DNA of 64,000 bases from Peribacillus simplex (GCF_001578185.1 NZ_CP011008.1:4306001-4370000), one strand, 5' to 3'; counted from the first letter of the stretch, positions 1 to 8,892 are shown. A program made the numbers and translations. The notes: generated by a model not told the origin, from the letters alone.

Positions 1-266
1 ATTATTCCTCCTACTCCAAGTTCTGGATCACTAAGTACATCCAACATTATATATACTGGCATTTCAATTACAGTAATTATAAATATGAATTTCCAGAATG
101 ACTTTGATAATAACTGCTTCTTATATACATAACCGTATAATCCAATTGTGGAGATAATGCTAATAACCGTATCCGTAGTTTCTAACACTGGACCATTAAC
201 CGTTTCTACAAACATTGAAGCTATTGATATAGCTATCACTGCCCAAAAATAAACTTTCCAGAACAT
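1..266 (-). CDS. Partial small membrane protein, C-terminus beyond window
   Basis: This reading frame on the minus strand is open from position 266 to the window edge, so the C-terminus is missing. It begins MFWKVYFWAVIAISIASMF and holds at least two hydrophobic segments, one at the N-terminus and one near residues 55-75, which suggests a small integral membrane protein. I chose the ATG at 266 because GAGGG lies about ten bases upstream; an in-frame ATG at 290 would add eight residues (MEEEGSAK) but has no clear ribosome site. I do not recognise the family, and no function can be assigned. Confidence 0.55.
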   Translation of the reverse strand, partial: MFWKVYFWAVIAISIASMFVETVNGPVLETTDTVISIISTIGLYGYVYKKQLLSKSFWKFIFIITVIEMPVYIMLDVLSDPELGVGGI

Positions 267-290
267 TTTTGCACTTCCCTCTTCTTCCAT

Positions 291-651
291 CTTCTGTGGT
301 AATTAAAATATTTTTTATTTAAATTTAACCGGTCATAATAGTCTTTCAAGAATTTCTCTGCATCCATATAGATTGTTCTCTTAGACTTCTCACCTTAAAC
401 TCAATTGGCCTTTGGCTAGTCCAAGCAACCCTAAAAGCGCTATTATCATTCCGAAATTATCCATTAATAGTATAACAAACCATTCTAGTAAAATGTTCTT
501 ATACCAAAAATATTTTTATGTAACTAATCTATGAATCTTCATTCAATTTTCCTACGTTAAAAAAACCTTGGCGTTTTTTCCCCTTCCAAAAACAAAGATA
601 ATATGACCTAATTGGCTACTGGAAGGCTAGAGGACTCGACCATTTCTAGGA
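291..651. other. Intergenic stretch without a recognisable gene
   Basis: No convincing gene lies here. On the minus strand around 408-480 a short hydrophobic peptide (MDNFGMIIALLGLLGLAKG and a few more residues) can be read, but it has no ribosome site and may be a relic. Confidence 0.4.
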
Positions 652-674
652 GAACCCCTTTTGTATACAAACAG
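652..674 (+). repeat. Solo right end of the IS1182-type element
   Basis: The sequence GAACCCCTTTTGTATACAAA followed by CAG matches the right end of the element at 25.4 kb with few differences (there GTCTACAAACTG). As in that copy, the end abuts a terminator hairpin directly. No left end or transposase is nearby, so this is a relic or solo end. Confidence 0.5.
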
Positions 675-703
675 AAGTCCGCCATTTCGGCGGACTTTTT
701 TTC
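675..703 (+). terminator. Hairpin terminator abutting the IS end
   Basis: The inverted repeat AAGTCCGCC / GGCGGACTT with a 5-base loop is followed by a run of T on the plus strand. It lies just past the stop of the minus-strand UvrA-like gene and may serve it as well, since U-rich sequence also follows on that side. Confidence 0.7.
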
Positions 704-721
704 AATTGAGTGCTGTCAAAT

Positions 722-3700
722 TCACTTTTTCTGTTCAAGGCATTGATAAACCGCCATCATATCTCGTTTGTTCAATTCACGAATTCGGGCGAAAATGGGG
801 ATATCGGCAACGGCCTCGGTACGTTCACTTTCAGCCACGGCATCGCTTACTTTCCCTGTCAGCCATGTTTGCACGTCGATGCTATCTACGATTGCTTTAC
901 GCCCTTCATCATTGATGCCACTGGCATGACAGCTCACACAGGGTATCGTTAATTTATACACACCGTCATGGATGTTATCTTCTGTAATGACTTTCTTCCC
1001 ATTACAGAATGGACATTTATGAATTGCTTTAATTTTATTGATTTGGGTAACGATTTTTTTGTAGCCAAATGCTTCATAGACATAGGTTAGTTTTTTGTAT
1101 TTGCCATTGGTGAAGTATTTATCAATAATGGTTTCTCTTGTTTCGTTAATATTGGCAAAGTCACAGATGGTGATCTGGTTTTTGCTGCTGATTGCTTCAA
1201 TATTGCCTTTAATGCTGTCCCAGAATGGTTGGGTATTTTGAAGTACCACTTCATAGCCGACAAAGCTTGCTAGTTCGAGCTCTAGCATTTTCAATGCCGC
1301 TTTTGTTTCACGTGGAAGGAATGAGACATCATCAGTGAGTGCGATATCGCCGCCCACAATTGCTTTTAGTTTTTCCAGTTCTGGCAGCTTCCCTGCAATT
1401 TTGATGACTTGATCAATTGGCTGTTGGATGATCTCGCGAATGTCCGTATCACCAAACATCAGCTTTTTATGATGTTTGAGAACCGTTCCTTGACAGACTG
1501 GACAGTCGATCATTTCTTTTGTTTCTTTCATCTGCTCTTTAATGATTGATTTCGATACGAAGATATAACGGCCAATGATGAAATTGAATCCTTCCCATGT
1601 TCTTGATGCCTTGCCTGCTTTATCATAAAAGGACTTTTCCCAATACCCATATAAGAAGGTATGCTTTTCGGCATCTGTCATCTCATTATAGCTTTTACTA
1701 ATGTCGTGACCGAGTTCATTCTTGATCTCATCAAACAGGAATTGCAGTTTTGGATACTGATAATATTTTAATACTTCCATCACGTCCGGATGTAATAAGC
1801 CATCCCAGAATGGCACGTTTTTGTCTTGTATGACGACATCGAAATCGAATTTTTCAATGACCCGGCGTCCCGAACAGCTTGGACAATGATTTTCTGCATA
1901 ATAGAAATCGAAGCTTCTTGTATCCTTATTGGTCGGATGTGCAGCCACTATATGATTAATCATTCCGCCCAATTCATAAAGAAACGTATATTGACTATAC
2001 AAATGCCGTTCAAGATCGATGGCGATGACAGGTGCAATCGTGTCGGACTCGTACTCCCCATAAATCACGCGAGCGATTGGTGATAAGCTTTTTAAAATGC
2101 CGCCCTTATAGACGTTCTCTGCGTTTTTAAAATAGTCCAGATGATTTTCTTGTAAGTAATTGATGCCATTTTTTGACCGAAGTGTGGAAGTGATTTGCAA
2201 TGGCTCCACTCGATTTCCACTGTCTTTGTGACGATAATGATCATCATGACTGACAACATCAAGATGTTGGACAGGTTCAAGCTGTCTTTTACCAAAATCC
2301 ACGATATAATCCGAGCTATCCAGCATATAGCCATTATGTTCAATCATGATGATGGAGACCGATTCATCCTCCAGAATGACCCTGACACTATCGATGAATT
2401 GGTTTAAAATATTTTGCGATAACCCTTTTGAAGGCTCGTCAAAAATGAACAGCGTGTGCGGGTTTCTTGTCTTCGCAAAAAGCTCGGAAACTAAGTGGAC
2501 ACATTGAAATTCACCCGTCGATAGTGTTTGTGTTTTTCTTTCTAACGTCAAATAACCAAGCCCAAGTTTGATCAATAAACTCAAGCGTTTATGTGCGATG
2601 TCTTCAGATGGCAATTCCTCGATGATATCTTCGATTGAACGCTGAAAAATATCATCAATTTCATCACTGTATTTGGTGAGCTTCTTTTTAATATCAAGAA
2701 ACGTCGCAACGGTTGACCGGCTGGTGATCGATTTGTTTCGGTCCTGCCCGACCATTACAAGCTTATCCTTTGGATATCGCTTCTGAAAATCCTTGGAGAT
2801 ACATTCATTGACAAGTGTAGATTTACCGCAGCCTGACTCACCCGTAAAGGTAACGAGCCTATTCTTGGGAATCCGGATTTCCTTCATTTGAATATTACGG
2901 CAGTAAAGATCCTGAAATTGATAGTATTCCGTTGGCGCTGCTTCATTTCGTTCCCAGTTGATTGGTTTAGGCCGCGGTGATTCCTCAACGATTTTCCCGC
3001 CATATTTCCCGCTGCCAGGTCCAAAGAACAATTGTTCATCTGTGCTATCTAACACCGTGTCTGAGTGATCAATGAGCCAAATTTGATTTTTATAACCTAA
3101 TTGCTTAATCTGTTCCAAAATTTTCAAAAGGGTTTGATGATCAAGACCGACGGATATTTCATCGATGATGATCACGGTATTTTCACTTGTTGCCATGAAT
3201 TCGGCCAAATAAAGCCGTGTTAATTCTCCCCCTGATACTGTCCCCATAATACGATTTAAGCCTAAATATCCAATATTCATATTGATTATATTTTGGAGAA
3301 TATGCTGTTTAGCTTCACTAATATGTAATGTCTCTGCAAGTGAAAGGATCGTTTCGATGCTTAAGTTGTTTATATCGGAAATAGTATGCGGGCGATCTAA
3401 TAAATCAATCGTATATTGCTCGACTTCTTGATTGTAGCGCTTCCCCTCACACTTTGGACATTCGACATTTTTCGTCGTACCGCGTCCTTTACAAGTGGGG
3501 CACCAGCCTAAGGCATTATTAAAGGAAAAAACTTCTGGAGAAAGATTGAATTTTTCAGCAAGACAAACACGAATCTCTTTAAACACACCAGTATGTGTGC
3601 CAATGGTTGAACGGGGATTGGCTGAAATGGATGATTTGCCGAGAAAAAGGACCAACGGCATTTCTTCCATCTTGATGGCGCTGAAGTTGGTTTCCATAAT

Positions 3701-3892
3701 ATTAGGAAATAAATACTGATATTCAGACTTGGGCAATAAGGAAACGAGACGCTTCTTGGATTCTTCCCCAATGGTTTGGCAAAAAGTCGTCTTCCCGGAA
3801 CCGGATAATCCAGCAATTCCTAATGATTGATCGTCTAACAGTACTGCATCTAAATGGTTTATATTGTTCGCTATTAATTGATTTATTTTCAT
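722..3892 (-). CDS. UvrA-like excinuclease ATPase paralogue with extended zinc-motif C-terminal half
   Basis: This 1056-residue protein belongs to the UvrA class of ABC ATPases. ABC module 1 has Walker A GLSGSGKTT (residues 28-36), a CxxC-x10-CxxC zinc module (C131, C134, C145, C148), signature VSGGELTR (219-226) and Walker B IIIDE (241-245). Module 2 has Walker A GESGCGKST (351-359), a degenerate signature LSTGEFQC (458-465) and Walker B FIFDEPSKGL (482-491). Residues 500-1056 carry no further Walker A but contain CPSC (670), CPVC (797), CPFC (960) and CVSC (985) motifs. Canonical UvrA is about 950 residues with the second ABC module at the C-terminus, so the order here is unusual. UvrA paralogues act in DNA repair or drug tolerance; the role here is inference. 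AGGAG lies seven bases before the ATG. Confidence 0.8.
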   Translation of the reverse strand: MKINQLIANNINHLDAVLLDDQSLGIAGLSGSGKTTFCQTIGEESKKRLVSLLPKSEYQYLFPNIMETNFSAIKMEEMPLVLFLGKSSISANPRSTIGTHTGVFKEIRVCLAEKFNLSPEVFSFNNALGWCPTCKGRGTTKNVECPKCEGKRYNQEVEQYTIDLLDRPHTISDINNLSIETILSLAETLHISEAKQHILQNIINMNIGYLGLNRIMGTVSGGELTRLYLAEFMATSENTVIIIDEISVGLDHQTLLKILEQIKQLGYKNQIWLIDHSDTVLDSTDEQLFFGPGSGKYGGKIVEESPRPKPINWERNEAAPTEYYQFQDLYCRNIQMKEIRIPKNRLVTFTGESGCGKSTLVNECISKDFQKRYPKDKLVMVGQDRNKSITSRSTVATFLDIKKKLTKYSDEIDDIFQRSIEDIIEELPSEDIAHKRLSLLIKLGLGYLTLERKTQTLSTGEFQCVHLVSELFAKTRNPHTLFIFDEPSKGLSQNILNQFIDSVRVILEDESVSIIMIEHNGYMLDSSDYIVDFGKRQLEPVQHLDVVSHDDHYRHKDSGNRVEPLQITSTLRSKNGINYLQENHLDYFKNAENVYKGGILKSLSPIARVIYGEYESDTIAPVIAIDLERHLYSQYTFLYELGGMINHIVAAHPTNKDTRSFDFYYAENHCPSCSGRRVIEKFDFDVVIQDKNVPFWDGLLHPDVMEVLKYYQYPKLQFLFDEIKNELGHDISKSYNEMTDAEKHTFLYGYWEKSFYDKAGKASRTWEGFNFIIGRYIFVSKSIIKEQMKETKEMIDCPVCQGTVLKHHKKLMFGDTDIREIIQQPIDQVIKIAGKLPELEKLKAIVGGDIALTDDVSFLPRETKAALKMLELELASFVGYEVVLQNTQPFWDSIKGNIEAISSKNQITICDFANINETRETIIDKYFTNGKYKKLTYVYEAFGYKKIVTQINKIKAIHKCPFCNGKKVITEDNIHDGVYKLTIPCVSCHASGINDEGRKAIVDSIDVQTWLTGKVSDAVAESERTEAVADIPIFARIRELNKRDMMAVYQCLEQKK

Positions 3893-4164
3893 ATGTAACT
3901 CCTCTCCATTTTATTAAGCTCAGTCTTTCATATTAGCATAGCGACAAATGTATTTGGTATTTTTTTAACGATAGCTCCATTCTGCTATTCTTTCACATTT
4001 CTCTGCTCCAAAAACGTATGATTCATCGACAAAAATCGTGGGCTTAGTTTTGGATATTTTTAAAATTCTCTGCAGATTGAGCCTTTTTATAGAATATAAA
4101 AGCCCCTCTCGATTAAAAGAAGGGCATTCATTACGAAGTATGACCATATTTTTGCCCAATGCAC

Positions 4165-4296
4165 TTATTTTGTATTGGACTTTTTTGCCTTGTTTTCAAG
4201 CTCGCTTTTTGGCTCAGTGGAGAATTCCACATCTTTTCCATGTCCCTGCGGGTTAACACTTGGTGCGATTCGACCTCGTCCTGTCTTTTTGCTCAT
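4165..4296 (-). CDS. sspL: Small acid-soluble spore protein, SspL type
   Basis: This 43-residue protein begins MSKKTGRGRIAPSVNPQGHG and ends KAKKSNTK. The PQG motif and the PK-ELE-KAKKSNTK tail match SspL of Bacillus subtilis (start MKKKDKGRLTGGVTPQG, end ELEERAKKSNTKR). SspL is a minor small acid-soluble protein of the spore core, made in the forespore. The gene has a strong GGAGGTG ribosome site seven bases before the ATG and stands alone. It shows that the host is a spore former. The assignment rests on motif similarity over nearly the full length. Confidence 0.85.
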   Translation of the reverse strand: MSKKTGRGRIAPSVNPQGHGKDVEFSTEPKSELENKAKKSNTK

Positions 4297-4503
4297 TTGC
4301 TTCACCTCCAAGTATATTATGTCCGAACTGCTCTAAATTAAAAACGAGTCCTTCTTTGTAATCCGTAATTCCACTGCTCCTTATCTGTTTATGCAATAAA
4401 AGATATAGAGTAAAATTGGTCCTTTATCATATGTTATAATATGGTAATTACATACTTATCTTAAATACTGCATAGATAAGTTCAATTTTATGGAGGTGCT
4501 TGT

Positions 4504-4719
4504 ATGGTTTCGTATCTATTTACTATTATTGTAGTTGGCATTATCGGATTGATTGGCTACAGGATGATTTTCAAAAAGAAAACGCCTTCTAGCATGTATA
4601 CACCTTACGATGACATGATTATGGGGAAAAAAGATGATGTTAAAAGAAACTACCATGAACAAGATACAAAACACTATATCGAATATGAAGAAAAAAGCGA
4701 TAAAGACAAAACCATTTGA
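4504..4719 (+). CDS. Small single-pass membrane protein, DUF3951-like
   Basis: The 71-residue product has one N-terminal transmembrane segment (about residues 4-22, YLFTIIVVGIIGLIGYRMIF), then a basic KKK stop-transfer stretch and a charged cytoplasmic tail containing YTPYDDMIMGKK. That YTP(Y/F)DD motif resembles the small DUF3951 proteins of Bacillus, a family without known function. The ATG follows TGGAGGTG closely. It is monocistronic, with sspL and the two-component genes on the other strand on either side. No function is claimed. Confidence 0.7.
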   Translation: MVSYLFTIIVVGIIGLIGYRMIFKKKTPSSMYTPYDDMIMGKKDDVKRNYHEQDTKHYIEYEEKSDKDKTI

Positions 4720-4824
4720 ACGAATTTGTCTTTATCCAGCAATTAATTGTTTTGTAAATTTTCAATCTATTTAGCTTGTGTTTATGGGTTTCGGTCACGT
4801 TTTCGTTGTTTAATTTAGGGTTTA

Positions 4825-5742
4825 TTATTTTACCATCTGCCTCGCTTCCATAAACAACACCTGGATAAACTTTTTCAGGTTATTACGGCTCTGGTTGCTT
4901 ACTTTTTTGCTTTTGTCTTCTAGCTCCAGCATTTTCTTGCGGACTTCCGAGAAATCAAAAAATGTGGAGGAATAGGCTTCGAATTTTGGATTCAGATAAT
5001 CCGTCAATCCTAATGATGCGATATGGATGAGCGCCTGGTGAAGAGCGCGGCGGACACGCTGCTCAGAGGCTTTCATTTCTTTCTGGATTTCGGCCTCTCC
5101 AGCTTGATCTCCCAGCTTTTCAACAGCGATTCCTGCAAAAATTTCCTTTAAATATGGGAACGTGTAGGCAGAACCGAGTCTTTGCTTTTCAGTTTGAAGG
5201 AATCGTAAAATGTTTAGTAAATCTTCGCTTCCCACTTCCCCAATCATACCTAAATCGGAAATTAAGGAACGTCCGGCTTCCATTATATTTTTTGTATGTG
5301 AGGGGGGCACGAACGTTGACTTCGGGGCTGTAAATAAGTTCAACGATTGTTGAATGCCCTGGATTGATTGATCCACCAGTACCCGCTTGTTTACTTTTTT
5401 TAATATACATGAAATTTCAACTTGGTTCAGCGGTTTTGTAATGTAGTATTCCGCCCCTAATTTATACGCCTCTCCAATCAGGTCCTTCGCCTCCACTTGC
5501 GAAATCATCACAAACTTTCCTTGAAATCCATCAGCAAGAGCCCTGATCGTTTCAATTCCGTCCCTGATTGGCATGAGCAAATCAATTAGGACAACGTCTG
5601 CTTTTTTTAAAAACAACAAGCCATTATTCACTAACGATCCGTCTTCTGCTTCACCCACCACTTTTCCTAAGTCTTCGTCTTCAATCATCTCTGTCAGCAT
5701 TCCTCGAATGGCAGGATCATCATCTATAATGAAATAATTCAT
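4825..5742 (-). CDS. Response regulator, GlnL/YcbB type
   Basis: This 305-residue regulator has a receiver domain with acidic pocket D7-D9, phospho-acceptor D54 (VVLIDLLMP) and the conserved lysine K103 (ITKPLN). The C-terminal half (about 160-300) lacks a standard OmpR or NarL helix-turn-helix and resembles the YcbB domain of Bacillus GlnL. GlnL regulators activate glutamine/amino-acid uptake genes by binding direct repeats. The gene overlaps the upstream kinase by four bases (ATGA), so the two are translationally coupled. The divergent symporter at 7211, with direct repeats in its promoter, is the obvious target; that link is inference. Confidence 0.85.
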   Translation of the reverse strand: MNYFIIDDDPAIRGMLTEMIEDEDLGKVVGEAEDGSLVNNGLLFLKKADVVLIDLLMPIRDGIETIRALADGFQGKFVMISQVEAKDLIGEAYKLGAEYYITKPLNQVEISCILKKVNKRVLVDQSIQGIQQSLNLFTAPKSTFVPPSHTKNIMEAGRSLISDLGMIGEVGSEDLLNILRFLQTEKQRLGSAYTFPYLKEIFAGIAVEKLGDQAGEAEIQKEMKASEQRVRRALHQALIHIASLGLTDYLNPKFEAYSSTFFDFSEVRKKMLELEDKSKKVSNQSRNNLKKFIQVLFMEARQMVK

Positions 5743-7010
5743 CTCGTTAACCCTTTCTCCATAATCGCATTAATCGGAAGTTCCACGCTGAATACGGTTT
5801 CTTTATAGTTATCCATAAGCCTGATATGTCCTCCAAATTTTTCAACAGTTTGTTTCACATATGATAAACCGATACCCGTCGAAGGGTTTCCCGCCGCATC
5901 AAACTTCTTTGTATATCCTGCCGTAAAAATGACTTCCTTCTGCCTCGGTGCAATGCCGGGTCCATTGTCACTGATGCAAAACTCCACGGATTGATCTTTC
6001 CTTTTCACATGCAGCGATACGTATCCCTCTTCTTTAATGGCTTCCACTGCATTGGCCAACAAATTATTTATTAATGATAATACCATAAATACATGGTAGG
6101 GAGGATGATCCCCATCTATATGCAAGGAAAATGAAATATCTTTGTGAAGGGACTCAGCATATCGTCTATTGGACACGACCATTATGTTACAAAGCTGTTC
6201 GATATTCATATATTCCTGCAGGTTTTCGGTAGACATGAGTTCGGATAACCCCGCATAAATCCGCTGGTTATCTTTTTTGATTTCATGTACAAGACCGGCA
6301 ATCTGCAGCGCCGTTTGCGCATCCCGGCCGTTCGTCTCGTCTGATTTTAACCGACGATAAAAATCATAACATGTGCGGGTGATTTCTTCCGCAGCCTGCA
6401 TCGTTTTCTTCAGTTGAACCGTTTCTTCATACAAACTTGAAATGAAAAGCAGCATTTGTTCCTTTTGCATGCGCTGCTCTTTTTCTGCGAATTTTGCTTC
6501 TCTCAGCTTTAATATATTAAAAAAACCGAGAACGAAAAAGCTTCGAATGAAGGCGATTAACACGAGTTGGTCAATATCTAGCGAGGGTGTGTCCTGATTG
6601 GCCAAGAAGGAACGGATTGCCAATTCCGATACACCTGCAGAAAGCTCGATCAATACCCCTAAAATCCCGATCACAAACGGCTGGTCGTGCCGGTCGTTCA
6701 TTTTCGTCCTATGAAAGGCAAACGCGTAGATGAAGTAATAGAAAAAGGCGGGCAAATGAAGATACATCGCTTCCTCTACAGATATGTCCCGTATTCCAAC
6801 TGCCAGTGAAAAACGAAAAACAAACACACTCATCCCCGTTAAAATGCCTGCAATATTCGGGTTGATTCCCCTCCCCCACAGCAAAAACAAGAAAAAAACG
6901 GGGGTTCCCAAACTGACTCTGAATGTATCGTCGAATGGATAAAACTTGAATTCACCCGCAAGAGGCACTGCAATCATAATCAATAGTAATATCCTTATTC
7001 TCTCTTTCAA
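5739..7010 (-). CDS. Sensor histidine kinase, GlnK/YcbA type
   Basis: The 423-residue kinase has about six hydrophobic segments in residues 5-170, a coiled linker (170-220), a phospho-acceptor region GLVHEIKKDNQR (H242), N box SLINNLLANAVEA (312-324), G1 DNGPGI (348-353) and G2 STGIGLSYV (377-385). The H-box form and the coupled YcbB-type regulator match the GlnK-GlnL system of Bacillus, which senses amino-acid availability. It has no large extracellular sensor domain, so the signal may be perceived in the membrane. It is divergent from the symporter gene, with about 200 bp of shared upstream region. Confidence 0.85.
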   Translation of the reverse strand: MKERIRILLLIMIAVPLAGEFKFYPFDDTFRVSLGTPVFFLFLLWGRGINPNIAGILTGMSVFVFRFSLAVGIRDISVEEAMYLHLPAFFYYFIYAFAFHRTKMNDRHDQPFVIGILGVLIELSAGVSELAIRSFLANQDTPSLDIDQLVLIAFIRSFFVLGFFNILKLREAKFAEKEQRMQKEQMLLFISSLYEETVQLKKTMQAAEEITRTCYDFYRRLKSDETNGRDAQTALQIAGLVHEIKKDNQRIYAGLSELMSTENLQEYMNIEQLCNIMVVSNRRYAESLHKDISFSLHIDGDHPPYHVFMVLSLINNLLANAVEAIKEEGYVSLHVKRKDQSVEFCISDNGPGIAPRQKEVIFTAGYTKKFDAAGNPSTGIGLSYVKQTVEKFGGHIRLMDNYKETVFSVELPINAIMEKGLTR

Positions 7011-7115
7011 TATGGTCCCTCCCCAGTCACTTTATAAAAAGATAACACATGAACTGGTAAAAAAGAGAGATGGGTTTTGACTGAAATTTTTATTTTTTCC
7101 GGCACTTGTAAGTAT

Positions 7116-7145
7116 CAGTAGGTTCCAGTAGTTTTCAGTAGGTTG
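7116..7145 (+). promoter_or_regulatory. Three tandem 10-bp direct repeats, likely regulator site
   Basis: CAGTAGGTTC, CAGTAGTTTT and CAGTAGGTTG follow one another without gaps, giving one repeat per helical turn. They lie between the divergent kinase and symporter genes; the last repeat overlaps a weak -35 candidate (TAGGTT, 16 bp, TAATCT at 7161-7166). GlnL-type regulators bind direct repeats, so the adjacent regulator is the best candidate ligand. Binding is inferred. Confidence 0.6.
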
Positions 7146-7171
7146 ATCATAAACTTAGAATAATCTAAATA

Positions 7172-7186
7172 TTGAAAGCGTTAACA
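7172..7186 (+). promoter_or_regulatory. cre site (CcpA operator) before the symporter gene
   Basis: TTGAAAGCGTTAACA fits the cre consensus WTGNAANCGNWNNCW at every defined position. It lies 25 bp upstream of the start codon and downstream of the probable -10 box, where CcpA would block transcription in the presence of glucose. Confidence 0.75.
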
Positions 7187-7210
7187 AACCATTAAATAGG
7201 GGGAATTTAA

Positions 7211-8482
7211 ATGAAAAAGTTTGGCTTAGCTACACAAATTTTTGTTGCACTTGTACTGGGTATCGGTGTCGGTGCTTTATTCCATGGCAATGAAACAGCC
7301 ATGGCCATCATGCAGCCGATTGGCGATATTTTTATTCATTTAATTAAAATGATTGTCATCCCGATCGTCATGGCTGCATTAGTAGTCTCAATAGCGGGAG
7401 TGGGCGATATTAAAAAACTAGGGAAATTAGGTGGGAAGACTCTTCTTTATTTTGAGATTGTCACTACAATTGCCATCGTTATTGGAATACTGGCGGCAAA
7501 CTTGTTCCACCCGGGGTCTGGTTTAGATACAAGCAAGCTTGAAAAAAGTGATATTTCAAAATATGAAGAAACAACAAATACGGCTGGAAGCGGTGGCTTT
7601 GGGGAAACAATTTCTCATATTGTTCCTCAAAATGTATTTGAATCAATGGCTCAAGCGGATTTATTACCGATCATCTTCTTTTCTGTGTTATTCGGCTTAG
7701 GCGTGGCTGCGGTAGGAGAAAAAGGAAAGCCTATTCTTGGATTCTTTGAAGGTGTGTTGGAAGTCATGTTTTGGGTGACGAATCTAGTCATGAAATTTGC
7801 CCCCTTTGGTGTATTTGCGCTGATTGGTGTAACCGTTGCTAAATTTGGTATTGCAACATTGGTCCCTTTAGGGAACTTAGTAGTTGCTGTTTATGTGACG
7901 ATGATATTCTTCGTGTTCGTCGTTCTTGGAATTATTGCGAAAATGTCCGGGACTAGCATTTTTGTTATCCTGAAAGTGTTAAAGGATGAACTGATATTGG
8001 CATTTACTACAGCAAGCTCAGAGTCGGTATTGCCAAGGCTTATGGACAAAATGGAGAGGTTTGGCTGCCCGAAATCCATTACATCATTTGTTATTCCAAC
8101 AGGCTATACATTTAATTTGGACGGCTCATCGATTTATCAAGCACTTGCTTCGCTTTTCGTGGCACAAATGTATGGGATTGATCTATCCATTACACAACAG
8201 ATTACGTTGTTACTAGTATTGATGTTAACGTCAAAAGGAATAGCTGGCGTTCCGGGTGCGTCATTTGTTGTTATTTTAACGACACTCGGTTCTATGGGAC
8301 TGCCGGTGGAAGGTGTTGCGTTCATTGCCGGTATCGATCGAATTTTGGATATGGGAAGATCAGCGGTTAATGTCGTGGGGAACTCATTGGCGGCGATTGT
8401 CATATCGAAGGCGGAAGGTGAATTTGACCAGGAAAAAGCAAACCATTACGTTGATTCAATTAAACAATCAGACGTAGCATAA
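7211..8482 (+). CDS. Dicarboxylate/amino acid:cation symporter (DAACS family)
   Basis: This 423-residue transporter has the whole glutamate-transporter fold: many hydrophobic segments, the serine-rich HP1 motif TASSESVLPRLMDKM, the TM7 motif NLDGSSIY, the HP2 loop GIAGVPGAS and the TM8 motif DRILDMGRSAVNVVGN with substrate-binding D, R and N. It imports acidic amino acids or C4-dicarboxylates with H+ or Na+. Start and length fit GltP/DctP-type proteins; AGGGGGAA lies eight bases before the ATG. A relic of an aspartase gene directly downstream suggests aspartate as an ancestral substrate. Control by the divergent GlnK/GlnL-like pair and CcpA is inferred from the upstream sites. Confidence 0.9.
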   Translation: MKKFGLATQIFVALVLGIGVGALFHGNETAMAIMQPIGDIFIHLIKMIVIPIVMAALVVSIAGVGDIKKLGKLGGKTLLYFEIVTTIAIVIGILAANLFHPGSGLDTSKLEKSDISKYEETTNTAGSGGFGETISHIVPQNVFESMAQADLLPIIFFSVLFGLGVAAVGEKGKPILGFFEGVLEVMFWVTNLVMKFAPFGVFALIGVTVAKFGIATLVPLGNLVVAVYVTMIFFVFVVLGIIAKMSGTSIFVILKVLKDELILAFTTASSESVLPRLMDKMERFGCPKSITSFVIPTGYTFNLDGSSIYQALASLFVAQMYGIDLSITQQITLLLVLMLTSKGIAGVPGASFVVILTTLGSMGLPVEGVAFIAGIDRILDMGRSAVNVVGNSLAAIVISKAEGEFDQEKANHYVDSIKQSDVA

Positions 8483-8499
8483 ACTACATTTTAAAAGAA

Positions 8500-8624
8500 A
8501 AATCAGTACGTGAACTATGCCTGCAGTATGATGTGTTAGCAGAGGAAGAGCTTGATCTTATTTTAATTCCTTACTAGATGACAAACCCGGTATTTCTGGG
8601 GCTGAGCTGTTTGATAGATCGTAA
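8500..8624 (+). pseudogene. Aspartate ammonia-lyase relic (C-terminal end only)
   Basis: Reading from 8500 gives KSVRELCLQYDVLAEEELDL then ILIPY, a stop, MTN, and after a one-base shift PGISGAELFDRS and a stop. This matches the C-terminal tail of aspartase/fumarase-family enzymes (form VREL-LL-EEEL-IL-PYEMTKPGI). The in-frame stop replaces the expected E codon, and a single-base deletion follows ACAAA. Only about 41 codons remain, 18 bp after the symporter stop, so the rest was deleted. It was probably the second gene of a symporter-aspartase operon. Confidence 0.75.
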
Positions 8625-8726
8625 TTTCCGATTTTGATGGCAGATATGGTTGATCAATAACAGGAGTCTGGGAAATTGATATAAAAACCTCCTTTATATA
8701 GAGGGCTTCTAAATTTTAAACAATAG

Positions 8727-8846
8727 TGATTGGAACATAAGGTGCGAGACTCCGGGAAAAGCGCGTCCAAGGGAGACCCCACAGGCGCAAAAAGCGCCAA
8801 GAAGGCTCCCGGACCGCCCGCGGAAAGCGAGTGCCTGGTTTGGAAA
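8727..8846 (+). repeat. GC-rich dispersed repeat, copy 1
   Basis: This roughly 120-bp segment starts TGATTGGAAC, contains GCGAGACTCC, GGGAAAAGCGCGTC, GGGAGACCCC and CGGAAAGCGAGTGCCTGG, and ends TGGAAA. It is far richer in GC than its surroundings and folds into several hairpins. A second copy lies inverted at 23800-23917. Similar elements are common between Bacillaceae genes; I do not know an established name. It has no coding capacity. Confidence 0.75.
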
Positions 8847-8892
8847 GAACGTTCTAACTTTACAAACCCTCAAAAAAACTAAAATCAATTAT

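Noticed and set aside
3965-4159. 64-codon minus-strand frame (TTG start) upstream of the UvrA-like gene
   Set aside because: No ribosome site and no family resemblance; the adjacent sspL gene explains the region better.
4159-4341. 60-codon plus-strand frame opposite sspL
   Set aside because: It is the complementary shadow of sspL, which has a strong ribosome site and family match.
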